Source: Paenibacillus marchantiophytorum
GTDB lineage: Bacteria > Bacillota > Bacilli > Paenibacillales > NBRC-103111
Length of the DNA stretch: 64,000 nt
Direction of reading: 5' to 3'
Assembly (NCBI RefSeq): GCF_014640555.1
Contig: NZ_BMHE01000001.1
Span: 1 to 64,000, forward strand
Below, piece by piece: positions 23,792 through 32,516 of the stretch (its first letter is position 1; each line of letters opens with the position of its first letter). The notes beneath the pieces are model-generated. The model saw nothing but the letters and a program-made list of their open reading frames with translations. It had not been told where the DNA came from and searched no databases. Position numbers and translations under genes: made by a program.

Positions 23792-24493
23792 CTATAGCTG
23801 CTTCACGATTTCCTCGACCATTTTGTACGAATTCTCGGAAGCCAGGACCGTAAATTCAGCGAAGTTCACATGTGCGGAGCCATCTGCTTTATCGGACATA
23901 GAGCGCAGCACCACATAAGGAACGGCATTCATCGAGCAAACTTGCGCAACGGAAGCTCCTTCCATTTCGACACACACGCCGTCAAGCTCTAGGCGAAGAT
24001 TAGCAACAGCTTCTCTGCTGGCAATAAACTGATCGCCGGACAGCACTCGGCCCTTTTTGACTTTACCAGCAAACAGCTTCTCGCCCGCAGCAACTGCTAT
24101 CTCCACTAATGCAGGATCAGCTTGGAACACAGAGTTGGCCTCGTAAGGAATAATGCCACGTGGGAAACCAAGCGCTGTCACATCCATATCGTGCTGCATG
24201 CATTCGCTGGATATCACCAGATCCCCGATGTTCAATTCAGGATCCAACGCCCCGGCTACACCGGTAAATATAATTGCTTCAATACCGAAAGTATCAATCA
24301 AAATCTGAGTCGTTACAGCCGCATTAACCTTGCCTACTCCTGTCCGGCAGACAACAACCTGCTTCCCTAGATAAGTACCTTCACGGAACGTAATGCCCGC
24401 TTTCACAGTTTCCCGCACATCACTAATATGGGATACCAATCGTTCAATCTCTTCATTCATAGCGCCGATGAGCGCAATCTTCGTCCATTTCAT
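23792..24493 (-). CDS. mtnN: 5'-methylthioadenosine/S-adenosylhomocysteine nucleosidase
   Basis: A 233-residue nucleosidase that hydrolyses MTA, SAH and 5'-deoxyadenosine to adenine and the thioribose product. It serves methionine salvage and detoxification of SAM by-products. Seen: IGAMNEEIERL with the catalytic Glu, GVAGALDPELNIGDLVIS, SGDQFI, the CVEMEGASVAQVC substrate loop, and RSMSDKADG with the catalytic Asp. It is full length. It stands alone between two terminator hairpins. Confidence 0.95.
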   Translation of the reverse strand: MKWTKIALIGAMNEEIERLVSHISDVRETVKAGITFREGTYLGKQVVVCRTGVGKVNAAVTTQILIDTFGIEAIIFTGVAGALDPELNIGDLVISSECMQHDMDVTALGFPRGIIPYEANSVFQADPALVEIAVAAGEKLFAGKVKKGRVLSGDQFIASREAVANLRLELDGVCVEMEGASVAQVCSMNAVPYVVLRSMSDKADGSAHVNFAEFTVLASENSYKMVEEIVKQL

Positions 24494-24526
24494 TCCCTAT
24501 TCCTCTTTTCTTGTTGTTTACATGAG

Positions 24527-24572
24527 AAAACCTCCACCGCAGTCAGCCCTAGGGTTGACCTCGATTAGAGGT
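24527..24572 (-). terminator. Terminator of ccpA
   Basis: On the minus strand AACCTC pairs with GAGGTT, with an inner GTCA-CCCTAGGG-TGAC stem, followed by TTTTC. Confidence 0.6.
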
Positions 24573-24580
24573 TTGTTAGA

Positions 24581-25588
24581 TTAAGATGGCTCTTTAACCG
24601 AATTCCGGTAGATCACTTCATGGGGCAGAATAACCTGCATGTTGTCTGTCGACTCTTTGTTCATCAACTTCGTGAGCAAACGCATCGACACCGCTCCGAT
24701 ATCATACATCGGTTGAGCGACAGTCGTTAATGTCGGTCTAACCATAGACGCCATGCGAATGTTGTCCACACTGATAACTGCAATATCTTGCGGGACTCTT
24801 AGCCCGTTGTCTTGAATCGTATGAATGGCACCAATCGCCATTTCATCTGTAGCGGAGAAGATAGCCGTCGGTCTAGGTGAAAGCCCCAAGAAATACTCTA
24901 CTGCATCCACACTGGATTCATAACGGTAGTTCCCTATACGAACGTACTCATCGCGAAGCTCAATCCCAGCTTCATCCAAAGCTCTCTTGTACCCTTGATA
25001 ACGGGCAAACCCATTAGCAGGATCTTGCAAAGTACCAGAGATCATTGCGATATCACGGTGACCCGCAGCGATTAGGACATTCACAGCATCGAAAGCCGCT
25101 TTCTCATGATCGATATCAACGGAGGCCATCGTTTGGTTCTCATCCTTCGTCCCGCAAAGGACTACAGGAACTGAGGAAGTGCGGAATGCTTGTGCATGAT
25201 CCTCGGTAACTACACCACCCATGAACAGCAATCCATCGACTTGCTTCTCGAGCAGCGTGTTAATAACGCGGATCTCTTTTTCTTTTTTCTTATCGGCATT
25301 ACACAAAATGATATTGTAATGATACATATTCGCAATATCTTCAATTCCACGCGCTACTTCAGCAAAGATCGAGTTGGAAATATCGGGAATAACAACGCCA
25401 ACCGTTGTCGTCTTCTTGCTGGCCAATCCTCTTGCCACCGCATTAGGGCGGTAACCGAGACGTTCAATGGCTTCAAAAACCTTCTTGCGTGTTTGCGGCT
25501 TCACGTTCGGATTATTATTAACAACCCTAGAAACGGTTGCCATGGAAACTCCAGCTTCTCTAGCTACATCATAAATGGTTACGGTCAC
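24581..25588 (-). CDS. ccpA: Catabolite control protein A
   Basis: A 335-residue LacI-family global regulator of carbon catabolite control, active with Ser46-phosphorylated HPr or Crh and binding cre sites. Seen: the helix-turn-helix DVAREAGVSMATVSRVV, the hinge helix GYRPNAVARGLASKK, VGVVIPDISNSIFAEVARGIED, and FSATDEMAIGA and SVDNIRMASMVRPTLTT in the effector domain. The N-terminal 100 residues follow B. subtilis CcpA nearly residue by residue, and the length agrees (334). GTG at 25588 lies 9 nt after GGAG; the frame extends 7 codons further without a site. Confidence 0.95.
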   Translation of the reverse strand: MTVTIYDVAREAGVSMATVSRVVNNNPNVKPQTRKKVFEAIERLGYRPNAVARGLASKKTTTVGVVIPDISNSIFAEVARGIEDIANMYHYNIILCNADKKKEKEIRVINTLLEKQVDGLLFMGGVVTEDHAQAFRTSSVPVVLCGTKDENQTMASVDIDHEKAAFDAVNVLIAAGHRDIAMISGTLQDPANGFARYQGYKRALDEAGIELRDEYVRIGNYRYESSVDAVEYFLGLSPRPTAIFSATDEMAIGAIHTIQDNGLRVPQDIAVISVDNIRMASMVRPTLTTVAQPMYDIGAVSMRLLTKLMNKESTDNMQVILPHEVIYRNSVKEPS

Positions 25589-25735
25589 GGTTACTCTCTC
25601 CATTTTCAAAAGTATTCTGCGATCCTAGTATATAAAAGTTATGATACGACAAATTAATCCATCTTGCAATGTAAATTGAAAATGCTTTGAAAATAATTTC
25701 AATTTGTTTTCAAAACGATGACATATTATGTATAA

Positions 25736-25764
25736 AAGCCAACCCCAACTGGGATTGGCCGGTG
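25736..25764 (-). terminator. Terminator of the zinc-ribbon gene
   Basis: On the minus strand GCCAATCCC and GGGGTTGGC pair around a short loop, followed by TTTTAT. Confidence 0.75.
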
Positions 25765-25768
25765 CTGC

Positions 25769-26176
25769 TTATGTCGAAATTGCACTCTGTGTGATTTGAG
25801 ACAACCGCTTGCGAATTTCTTCGGTCCATGGTTCGTCACCCAGTGATTGGGCCAGCAATAAAATGTCCAGCAGCTCGTTAATCCGTTCTTCCACTATTTT
25901 TTCCATGGAGTCATTCATATGCTCTTTCTCTGTCACTTTCAGCAATAGAAACGCGACTTCCGAAATTTCATGGAAAAAAAGCTGCTGTTTCTCCGGCTTG
26001 CTCCCCAGCTTCCCAATTAAACTTGTCAGCTCTGGTTTGACATGAGGAACAACCTCGCTTCGACCACAGGCTTCACAGGAATAAATCGGTACATTCTCAA
26101 TGTCGACTTTATTTTGATAAATAACCGTACGCAGACGAAGGTTCATCGTGCGTCCGCACTTGCAATACTTTTGCAT
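25769..26176 (-). CDS. Zinc-ribbon protein of unknown function
   Basis: A 135-residue protein. The N terminus carries YCKCGRT and, 30 residues later, YSCEACGRSEVVP, a four-cysteine zinc ribbon of the YgiT kind. The remainder is helical and acidic (EKIVEERINELLDILLLAQSLGDEPWTEEIRKRL). No DNA-binding helix-turn-helix is fused to it, unlike MqsA antitoxins. It stands alone between ccpA and the pts operon on the same strand. I do not assign a function. Confidence 0.7.
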   Translation of the reverse strand: MQKYCKCGRTMNLRLRTVIYQNKVDIENVPIYSCEACGRSEVVPHVKPELTSLIGKLGSKPEKQQLFFHEISEVAFLLLKVTEKEHMNDSMEKIVEERINELLDILLLAQSLGDEPWTEEIRKRLSQITQSAIST

Positions 26177-26300
26177 TCTAACACTCCTTCACTGGCAGGC
26201 GGCATGTACATGAGTTGCTTGTACTATGATATTCTACTATATCGGTCGATTTCCTTCCGACTTATGAGTAGTAGTTTTTGCCACCTCTGGAAGCGAAATG

Positions 26301-26843
26301 TTACTTTGCCTGTCCCTTGTTATATTGGATAAGTTCATCCACAAAGCGTTTGGAAAATGCAGGAAGATCTGGCGGTCTCCGCCCTGAAATAATGTTCCGA
26401 TCGACGACAACCTCTTCATCCAGCCACGTTGCACCGGCATTTTCGAGATCGTCTCGAATGCCTGGCGTTGAAGTCATCGTATATCCGTTCACAATCTTGG
26501 CTGAGATCAACACCCAACCGGCATGGCAGATTTGAGCAATGGGTTTCACATCGGCATGAAATTCTTGTGTAAGACGAATCACGTCTGCAAAGCGACGCAG
26601 CTTGTCCGGCGCCCAGCCGCCAGGCACATATAGACCAATGTAATCCGAAGATTTGACTTCGTCGAAAGCATAATCCGTCGTAATTGGCACACCATATTTG
26701 CCATGATAAACCGTTTTGGCCTTAGGACCCACAATGTCAACGACAACCCCAGATTCACGCAAGCGCAGCACAGGATACCACATTTCTAAGTCTTCAAATT
26801 CTTCATCAACAAAAGCCAGCACTTTCGTTCCCGTTAACGCCAT
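26301..26843 (-). CDS. DJ-1/PfpI family protein
   Basis: A 180-residue cytosolic protein of the DJ-1/PfpI superfamily. Seen: KVLAFVDEEFEDLEMWYP with the conserved Glu, YVPGGWAPDKLRR, and the nucleophile elbow AQICHAGWVLISA with its Cys followed by His. Close relatives have protease, glyoxalase III or deglycase-type activities reported; which applies is not readable. It starts one base after the ptsI stop codon, so it is the third gene of the ptsG-ptsI operon. A role in handling reactive sugar by-products would fit, but is inference. Confidence 0.85.
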   Translation of the reverse strand: MALTGTKVLAFVDEEFEDLEMWYPVLRLRESGVVVDIVGPKAKTVYHGKYGVPITTDYAFDEVKSSDYIGLYVPGGWAPDKLRRFADVIRLTQEFHADVKPIAQICHAGWVLISAKIVNGYTMTSTPGIRDDLENAGATWLDEEVVVDRNIISGRRPPDLPAFSKRFVDELIQYNKGQAK

Positions 26844-26844
26844 G

Positions 26845-28584
26845 CTAATTACCTCCTACGATCGATTCGGTTTGTTCGGTTTGAGCAAGCAACTCTATAA
26901 TTTCATCGCTTGTTTTGCATACTAGAATTTGATTAACCAATTGTTTGCACTTCTTCGCATCGCTGCTTAGAAGGCGGTGTTTGACTTGCAGAAGCGTTTG
27001 GACGGAGATGCTCAACTCCTCAATCCCTAGCCCCAGCCATATCGGCAAAGCGCGGATATCCCCCGCCATTTCGCCGCACACGCCTACAGGAATACCTACA
27101 CTTTTGGCGGCATCAATGACGTGTTTGAGAAGCCTGATGACTGCTGGATGATACGGATTGTATAAATGCGCAATATTCTCATTCATTCGATCAACCGCCA
27201 AAACATATTGAACAAGATCATTCGTACCAATACTCATGAAATTCACTTCACTGGCCAGGACATCGGCGATCAGCGCCGCGGCCGGCACCTCAATCGTTAA
27301 TCCCACTTCAATATTCGCATTGAAAGGAATGCCTTGCGCGCTTAATTCTGATTTGGCTTTCTCCAGAATTGCTTTGGCTTCACGGACCTCATCCAAGGAG
27401 GTAACCATCGGATACATGATTTTCACATTTCCGTAATGGCTCGCCCGCAAAATTGCTTTGAGCTGGATCACGAATAACTCCTTGCGATCCAATGAAATTC
27501 GAATAGCACGATACCCTAGAAAAGGGTTATCCTCTTTGGGCAGCGGCATATAATCGAGCTTCTTATCCCCGCCAATATCAAGCGTACGAATGACGATGGG
27601 GCGGCCTTTGAGCTGCTTGGCCGCATGACGATACACTTCGAACTGTTCCTCCTCGCCAGGCAAGGAGTCGCGATCCATGTACAAGTATTCCGTCCGAAAC
27701 AGACCTACACCGGATGCTCCATTGCGCAACACCTGATCAATCTCCATGACCGAATTAATATTGGCGTGCAAATTCACATAGCTGTTGTCCATGGTTACAG
27801 GCGCCACATCGGCGATTTCCTGCAAGCTCTCCTTGAACTCCAGCCAATTCCTTTTGCGAGCTTGATAACGCTCAATTGTCGTCTTGTCCGGATTAATATA
27901 AAGTGTACCTTCTTGACCATCGATGATCAAAAAATCGCCATTTTGAATGGGTCGCAGCAGCTTTCCTTCCAACCCAAGCACATAAGGGACTGACATCGCT
28001 CTTGCCATAATAGAAACATGCGAATGCGTGCCACCGAGAATCGTAAGCAGTCCCAGTACTTTCGTTGGATCCAGATGCGCTAATTGCGATGGTGTCAGTT
28101 CTTTGGCCACTAATATGTAAGGATGATCAATTGGAGGCACGGTTGTGCTTGTATCCCCTAACAAATGCTTGAGCAGCCTGTTGCCGACATCTTTGATATC
28201 CAGCGCCCGTTCCTTCATGTATTCATCATCAATCATATTAAACATACTGACAAACTTGTCGATGACTTCCTTGACAGCAACTTCAGCCGCTTTGTACTGC
28301 AATTCTATAATGCCTTGAATCTCATTCATAAAGATAGGATCTTCCAGGATCGCTAAATGAGCATCAAATATATACGCTTGATCCTGCCCAACGACTTCTT
28401 TGATCTCCTGCTTGATCAGCTCAAGCTCATCTTTGGACGAGCGAATCCCATCATATAACCGCTCAAATTCGTAAGCCAAATCGGTAACATCGATCATTTT
28501 CTCAGGAAAATCCCACTCCCAGGTAGGAATGACAAAAGCCTGACCCATCGTAATCCCTGATGACGCGCCTATTCCTCTGATCAT
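26845..28584 (-). CDS. ptsI: PTS enzyme I (phosphoenolpyruvate-protein phosphotransferase)
   Basis: A 579-residue general PTS kinase that moves phosphate from PEP to HPr. Seen: N-terminal GIGASSGITMGQAF, the phosphohistidine region GGTHSHVSIMARAMSVPYVLG, GLFRTEYLYMDRDSLP in the PEP-binding domain, GGDKKLDYM, IMYPMVTSLDEV, and GVCGEMAGD with the catalytic Cys. The usual TSH around the active His reads HSH here. Its start overlaps the stop of the upstream permease by 4 nt (ATGA). ptsH is not adjacent and is not in the window. Confidence 0.94.
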   Translation of the reverse strand: MIRGIGASSGITMGQAFVIPTWEWDFPEKMIDVTDLAYEFERLYDGIRSSKDELELIKQEIKEVVGQDQAYIFDAHLAILEDPIFMNEIQGIIELQYKAAEVAVKEVIDKFVSMFNMIDDEYMKERALDIKDVGNRLLKHLLGDTSTTVPPIDHPYILVAKELTPSQLAHLDPTKVLGLLTILGGTHSHVSIMARAMSVPYVLGLEGKLLRPIQNGDFLIIDGQEGTLYINPDKTTIERYQARKRNWLEFKESLQEIADVAPVTMDNSYVNLHANINSVMEIDQVLRNGASGVGLFRTEYLYMDRDSLPGEEEQFEVYRHAAKQLKGRPIVIRTLDIGGDKKLDYMPLPKEDNPFLGYRAIRISLDRKELFVIQLKAILRASHYGNVKIMYPMVTSLDEVREAKAILEKAKSELSAQGIPFNANIEVGLTIEVPAAALIADVLASEVNFMSIGTNDLVQYVLAVDRMNENIAHLYNPYHPAVIRLLKHVIDAAKSVGIPVGVCGEMAGDIRALPIWLGLGIEELSISVQTLLQVKHRLLSSDAKKCKQLVNQILVCKTSDEIIELLAQTEQTESIVGGN

Positions 28585-30470
28585 CCGTTCGTCCCCCCCG
28601 TAGATTTAGTAGGCTTCAAGACAACGGACATGACAGAACCTTGGCCTTTTTTGACAGTTTTGAACGGAGCAAAGCTCCAGGACTTCACCAGATCAGGATT
28701 CGTGATAATCATCGGTGTCGCCAGGGATGAGGCAAATTTCTTCACCTTATTATAATTAAACTTAATCAAGAGCTGTCCCGCCTCTACCTTGTCCCCTTCT
28801 TTCACAACGGCATTGAAACATTTGCCAGGCAAACTGGATGTATCAATCCCGATATGCAGTAAGACTTCAAGCCCTTCCTCCGTCAAAATACCAAGCGCAT
28901 GCATAGTCGGATAGATATGCATAATGGTGCCAGCCACAGGAGAAACCAATTCTCCTTTTTCAGGAATGAAAGCAACACCATTACCGACCAAACGCGAGGC
29001 AAAGATGCGGTCAGGCACTTCCTCAATGGGGATCATGCGACCTTGCATAGGGGAAGTAAACAGCACAACATGGATGTCTTTGCGCAATACTTTCATGATT
29101 TCTTCACGAATCAACTCTGAGAATGTTCCGAACACGACCTGAACATTGCCTCCTCCAAGTCGAATGACGCCTGCTGCTCCTAAGTGTCGTAATGCCGTGA
29201 TGTCCATCAAACGATCATTGACAAGTGTAAGTCGCAATCTGGTAATGCAGGCCTCAATCTTCTTAATATTGTCTTTCCCGCCGAGTGCTTGCAAAATAAG
29301 GGGGGATCGATAAGGAATATCACCCGCCCATTCTTCTAATGAAGAACCTTCTTCCCTGCCTGGTGTAGGAATTTGAAACCGCCGGATCGCCCATCGAAAC
29401 AAGAAATAATAGAGTAACCCATAGACTAAGCCAATCGGAATCAAAAGCAAGCCATTGTGTGATAAATGCAAATTAATGATGTAGTCGATGGCACCCGCGG
29501 AATAAGAAAAACCATGCTGAATATGCAGTTCATAAGCTAACCACATCGCCGCACCTGATAAAATAGCATGAATCACAAATAAATAAGGTGCGACAAAAAG
29601 AAAGGCAAATTCGATGGGCTCCGTCACACCCGTCAAAAAAGAAGCAAGTGCTGCTGTCAGAAAAGTGGCTTTAATCTTAGGCTTGAGATCCTCCCGAGCT
29701 TCGCCAATAATGGCAAACGCGATGGCAGGAAGCGCAAACATCATGATTGGATACAAGCCCGCCATGTACGTGCCAGCCGTAGGGTCTCCCGCAAAATAAC
29801 GCGGCAAATCGCCATAGGCCATATGACCGGTCGGGGTCTCGTACGCACCAACCTGAAACCAGAAGAAATTGTTCAGAATATGATGCAAGCCTGAGGGAAC
29901 CAGCAGGCGATGAGCAATTCCATAAACAAAAGCGCCAAAGCCGCCCAATCCAAGCAACCAACTGGACAGCTTCCCCATTGCCAATTCCAAGTAAGGACCT
30001 ATGGCGATCATAATATAGGAAACCACTAACGTAGAAAGTCCCATAATGAGAGGCACCATGCGGGGTCCGCCAAAAAATTGTATGTACTCCGGGAGCTTAA
30101 TTTCCTTGCAACGATGATAAATAATGGCAGCTAGTAACCCAATTAGTATTCCGCCTGACACGCCCAATTGAAATTGCGAGCCTAACGCATGCTCGATAAG
30201 CCTCGTGAACATGAAATAACCAAGCATGGCTGAAAGTCCAGCAATCCCTGCGCTTTCCGTCAGGCCAAGCGCCACACCAACAGCGAATATAATCGGTATA
30301 TAATCAAAGACTGTATTCCCAGCAAGCAGCAGCATGTCCCCGAAGCCGGATGCATGAATGACATCCCAAGGCAAATCCCCTAGGCGAAGCAGCACAGCAG
30401 CAATAGGAAGCGCAATGGTGGGCAGCATTAAAGAGCGGCCAAGCTGTTGTAAGTTCCCCATCCAGTTCAA
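28581..30470 (-). CDS. PTS glucose-family permease EIICBA
   Basis: A 629-residue fused permease. EIIC: about ten membrane segments (about 15-370) with LPSGLHHILNNFFWFQVG-type and GVTEPIEFAFLFVAP motifs. EIIB (about 385-465): phospho-cysteine in IKKIEACITRLRLTL. EIIA (about 490-620): AGTIMHIYPTMHALGI and phospho-His in VLLHIGIDTSSLPGKCF. This layout fits PtsG, or GamP/NagP-type glucosamine or GlcNAc permeases, and sequence alone does not separate them. TTG at 30470 lies 10 nt after AGGAGG; the frame runs 18 codons upstream without a site. It is translationally coupled to ptsI. Confidence 0.9.
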   Translation of the reverse strand: MNWMGNLQQLGRSLMLPTIALPIAAVLLRLGDLPWDVIHASGFGDMLLLAGNTVFDYIPIIFAVGVALGLTESAGIAGLSAMLGYFMFTRLIEHALGSQFQLGVSGGILIGLLAAIIYHRCKEIKLPEYIQFFGGPRMVPLIMGLSTLVVSYIMIAIGPYLELAMGKLSSWLLGLGGFGAFVYGIAHRLLVPSGLHHILNNFFWFQVGAYETPTGHMAYGDLPRYFAGDPTAGTYMAGLYPIMMFALPAIAFAIIGEAREDLKPKIKATFLTAALASFLTGVTEPIEFAFLFVAPYLFVIHAILSGAAMWLAYELHIQHGFSYSAGAIDYIINLHLSHNGLLLIPIGLVYGLLYYFLFRWAIRRFQIPTPGREEGSSLEEWAGDIPYRSPLILQALGGKDNIKKIEACITRLRLTLVNDRLMDITALRHLGAAGVIRLGGGNVQVVFGTFSELIREEIMKVLRKDIHVVLFTSPMQGRMIPIEEVPDRIFASRLVGNGVAFIPEKGELVSPVAGTIMHIYPTMHALGILTEEGLEVLLHIGIDTSSLPGKCFNAVVKEGDKVEAGQLLIKFNYNKVKKFASSLATPMIITNPDLVKSWSFAPFKTVKKGQGSVMSVVLKPTKSTGGTNG

Positions 30471-30490
30471 ACGTATGCTACCTCCTAAAC

Positions 30491-30508
30491 GTTTTGCTTT
30501 AGCAAAAC
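30491..30508. promoter_or_regulatory. Inverted repeat in the ptsG-like leader
   Basis: GTTTTGC-TTTA-GCAAAAC, a 7-bp perfect inverted repeat, sits about 20-40 nt upstream of the start, between promoter and ribosome binding site. It could be an operator or RNA hairpin. No RAT-type antiterminator plus terminator pair is evident. Confidence 0.4.
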
Positions 30509-30539
30509 TGACATCGTAAACCAAAGCTTCTCATATCAA

Positions 30540-30568
30540 ATCGTAAAGCTTGTTCGCTTGTTTGTCAA
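30540..30568 (-). promoter_or_regulatory. Promoter of the ptsG-like operon
   Basis: Minus-strand -35 TTGACA (30568-30563), a 17-nt spacer and -10 TACGAT (30545-30540). Confidence 0.65.
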
Positions 30569-30571
30569 AAC

Positions 30572-30605
30572 AAAATAAGCAGGTCGAAGATCGACCTGCT
30601 TATGG
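30572..30605 (-). terminator. Terminator of the coat-like gene
   Basis: ATAAGCAGGTCGA and its exact complement pair around a 4-nt loop; on the minus strand the tail is TTTTGTTTTG. Confidence 0.85.
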
Positions 30606-30628
30606 ACAACTACGAATCGCAAGAGCGA

Positions 30629-31357
30629 TTAGTAAGAGGAATTATATCCGTATTGCTGCCCAATTCCTGAATTGTTAAATGTTGGAGAGAACGATTGAAT
30701 CCCTTGTTGTTGTTGATAGCTTTGCTGAGGAGCTGCTTGTTGAGCACCATACCCAGATTGGAAGGACTGTTGCGATGGCGTTGACGAATCGCTTCTCAGG
30801 TAAGCATCATGACCTGGTTGATTGCCGCGATAGTTCGCCGTATGGTAAGCATTCGGAGAAACATTTGCTTGCCCATATGATTGGTTGGATTGCACCGAAC
30901 TGCCATATTGCGTTGGCGCGTAGGATTGTTGTGTCGCATAGCCGAATTGTTGAGTTGGCTGTGAATTAAAAGTGCTATTGATGCCACTTATCGAAGCATA
31001 GCCACCTTGGTAATTCGTTTGTTGTTGAGAAGGTGTTGAGGAGTCACTGTGCAAATAAGCATCATGCCCTGGTTGATTCCCACGATAATTAGCTGTGTGG
31101 AAAGCATCCGGCGATGGTGCTTGGCTGTAAGATTGTGTTGATTGCTGGATTGGGTTTTGCTGGCTGTAGAAAGATTGCACAAAACCTGAAGGTTGGAACT
31201 GTTTTTGATAACCTTGATACTGCGTGTTATTGTTGCCTTGATATTGCGAAGTCGAAGCTTGATACCCTTGTGTGCCTTGGGAACCTTGAATGCCTTGAGA
31301 AGCATTCCCATAAGATGAAGCACCGTAACCGTTAAAGTTATTGTTATTGTTATACAT
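30629..31357 (-). CDS. Gln/Ser/Tyr/Asn-rich protein, probable spore coat or surface protein
   Basis: A 242-residue low-complexity protein (MYNNNNNFNGYG start, YNSSY end) dominated by Gln, Ser, Tyr, Asn and Gly, with no signal peptide or membrane helix. Two near-identical 28-residue units stand at about 81-108 and 166-193; their core is AxHTANYRGNQPGHDAYL, followed by RSDSSTPSQQ or a close variant. Between and after them are prion-like QxxxY segments. Composition and repeats resemble spore coat or exosporium proteins of Bacillales; assembly by tyrosine or glutamine cross-linking is speculation. It has its own terminator. Confidence 0.65.
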   Translation of the reverse strand: MYNNNNNFNGYGASSYGNASQGIQGSQGTQGYQASTSQYQGNNNTQYQGYQKQFQPSGFVQSFYSQQNPIQQSTQSYSQAPSPDAFHTANYRGNQPGHDAYLHSDSSTPSQQQTNYQGGYASISGINSTFNSQPTQQFGYATQQSYAPTQYGSSVQSNQSYGQANVSPNAYHTANYRGNQPGHDAYLRSDSSTPSQQSFQSGYGAQQAAPQQSYQQQQGIQSFSPTFNNSGIGQQYGYNSSY

Positions 31358-31562
31358 GTGTAAAATCCTCCTCAGAAATCATTATTTGGGCGCCTCTTTT
31401 TGGGGCCTTTAATATTCTCTCCGATTGTTGATTTTTTATTAATGGAAGCCTATGGGATATTGCCGTTCATGGATTACATACTTTCTATACACATAAATTG
31501 ACTATGTATCTGGAGTGTGACATAATCCAAATGTACGTATTCTTTTCGAGGAGATGACCCCA

Positions 31563-32129
31563 ATGGCATATGATGTAATTATTATTGGCGCAGGTCCCGC
31601 GGGGGCTAGTGCAGCCTTATTCACTTCCAAAGCAGGCAAAAAAACACTTGTTATTGACAATGATCAGAGCGTTACCAAACGAGCATGGGTTGAAAATCAT
31701 TACGGTGTTGAAGAGATCACAGGACCTAATTTGGTGGAAATCGGCAAGAAGCAAGCCACGAAATTCGGAACAGAATTCGTACAAGGCAAAGCTACAGCCT
31801 TAACCTCAACAGATGCAGGGTATCAAATAACGACCGAGAATGGTACATACGAAGGTACACATATTATTCTGGCAACCGGGCTTTCCACTGAACTTGCTGA
31901 AGCAGCAGGTATCCAAACGAAACCTGGGACAGAACCACGTATCAAAACGGTTATAGATGCTGATGCCCAAGGTCAAAGCAGCCTCAAAGGCGTCTGGGCA
32001 GCAGGAACGATTGCAGGTGTAAGCATGCATACAATTATTACAGCTGGTGACGGCGCTAAAGTCGCTATTAATGTGATAAGTGAGCTCAATGGTGCACGCT
32101 ATGTAGATCATGATGTACTAAAATCCTAA
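31563..32129 (+). CDS. Short FAD-binding thioredoxin-reductase-like protein
   Basis: A 188-residue protein. The N terminus is a classical FAD-binding fold: YDVIIIGAGPAGASAALF, then KTLVIDNDQ. THIILATGLS and the C-terminal GVWAAGTIAGVSMHTIITAGDGAKVA match the FAD domain of thioredoxin reductase-like flavoproteins. The central NADPH-binding domain and the redox CxxC are both absent, so the two FAD half-segments are directly joined. Full-length family members have about 300-330 residues. It may take electrons from another partner. ATG at 31563 lies 9 nt from GAGGAG; the ATG at 31554 overlaps that site. Confidence 0.75.
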   Translation: MAYDVIIIGAGPAGASAALFTSKAGKKTLVIDNDQSVTKRAWVENHYGVEEITGPNLVEIGKKQATKFGTEFVQGKATALTSTDAGYQITTENGTYEGTHIILATGLSTELAEAAGIQTKPGTEPRIKTVIDADAQGQSSLKGVWAAGTIAGVSMHTIITAGDGAKVAINVISELNGARYVDHDVLKS

Positions 32130-32440
32130 TTTTTATTATTAGAAAAACGGCTTCGCAGCCCTGATAGATCCGTCTCTTCTTAGCGGCAAAACCTTATAAG
32201 GGAACTAGAGGACGCTAATTAAGCAAAAAGTAGGGATGCGTGGGTAATAGCGGAACTACAGGGTCTTAATTCCACGAAAACGTTGAAAATTCCCATGAAA
32301 CGGCAAAATAGCGTACTGTAGTTCCCTCACCCTCCCAAAAATGACACTTTTAGCTAGAATAACGCATCGTAGTTCCTTTACCTCCGCGAGAGGCAGTTGG
32401 AATAACTCCGCGTTTACTCCAAAACAAATAAACTCTTATA
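32130..32440. repeat. Non-coding region with periodic inverted motifs
   Basis: No gene is visible. The motif GGAACTA(C/G)AGG-CTTAA or -GCTAA occurs forward at about 32200 and 32250, and inverted as GTAGTTCC preceded by a GCGTA or GCATC at about 32312-32326 and 32366-32376. A related piece, GAGGAACTGCAGGGCGCTA, stands at about 59523-59541. The layout suggests a dispersed intergenic repeat able to fold on itself. Confidence 0.5.
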
Positions 32441-32445
32441 TTTCT

Positions 32446-32496
32446 AAAAAAACCGCTTCTCTCTTACCCAATGGGTAAAGAAAAGCGGTTTTTCAT
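32446..32496. terminator. Bidirectional terminator
   Basis: AAAACCGCTT pairs with AAGCGGTTTT, with an inner TTACCCA/TGGGTAA stem; A and T runs flank both sides. Confidence 0.85.
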
Positions 32497-32516
32497 TTTG
32501 CCACAAGAAGCGGACA

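Noticed and set aside
30471-30620. GlcT-type RAT/terminator antitermination element ahead of the ptsG-like gene
   Set aside because: The only strong hairpin (30572-30605) lies upstream of the promoter and belongs to the coat-like gene; no overlapping antiterminator is visible.
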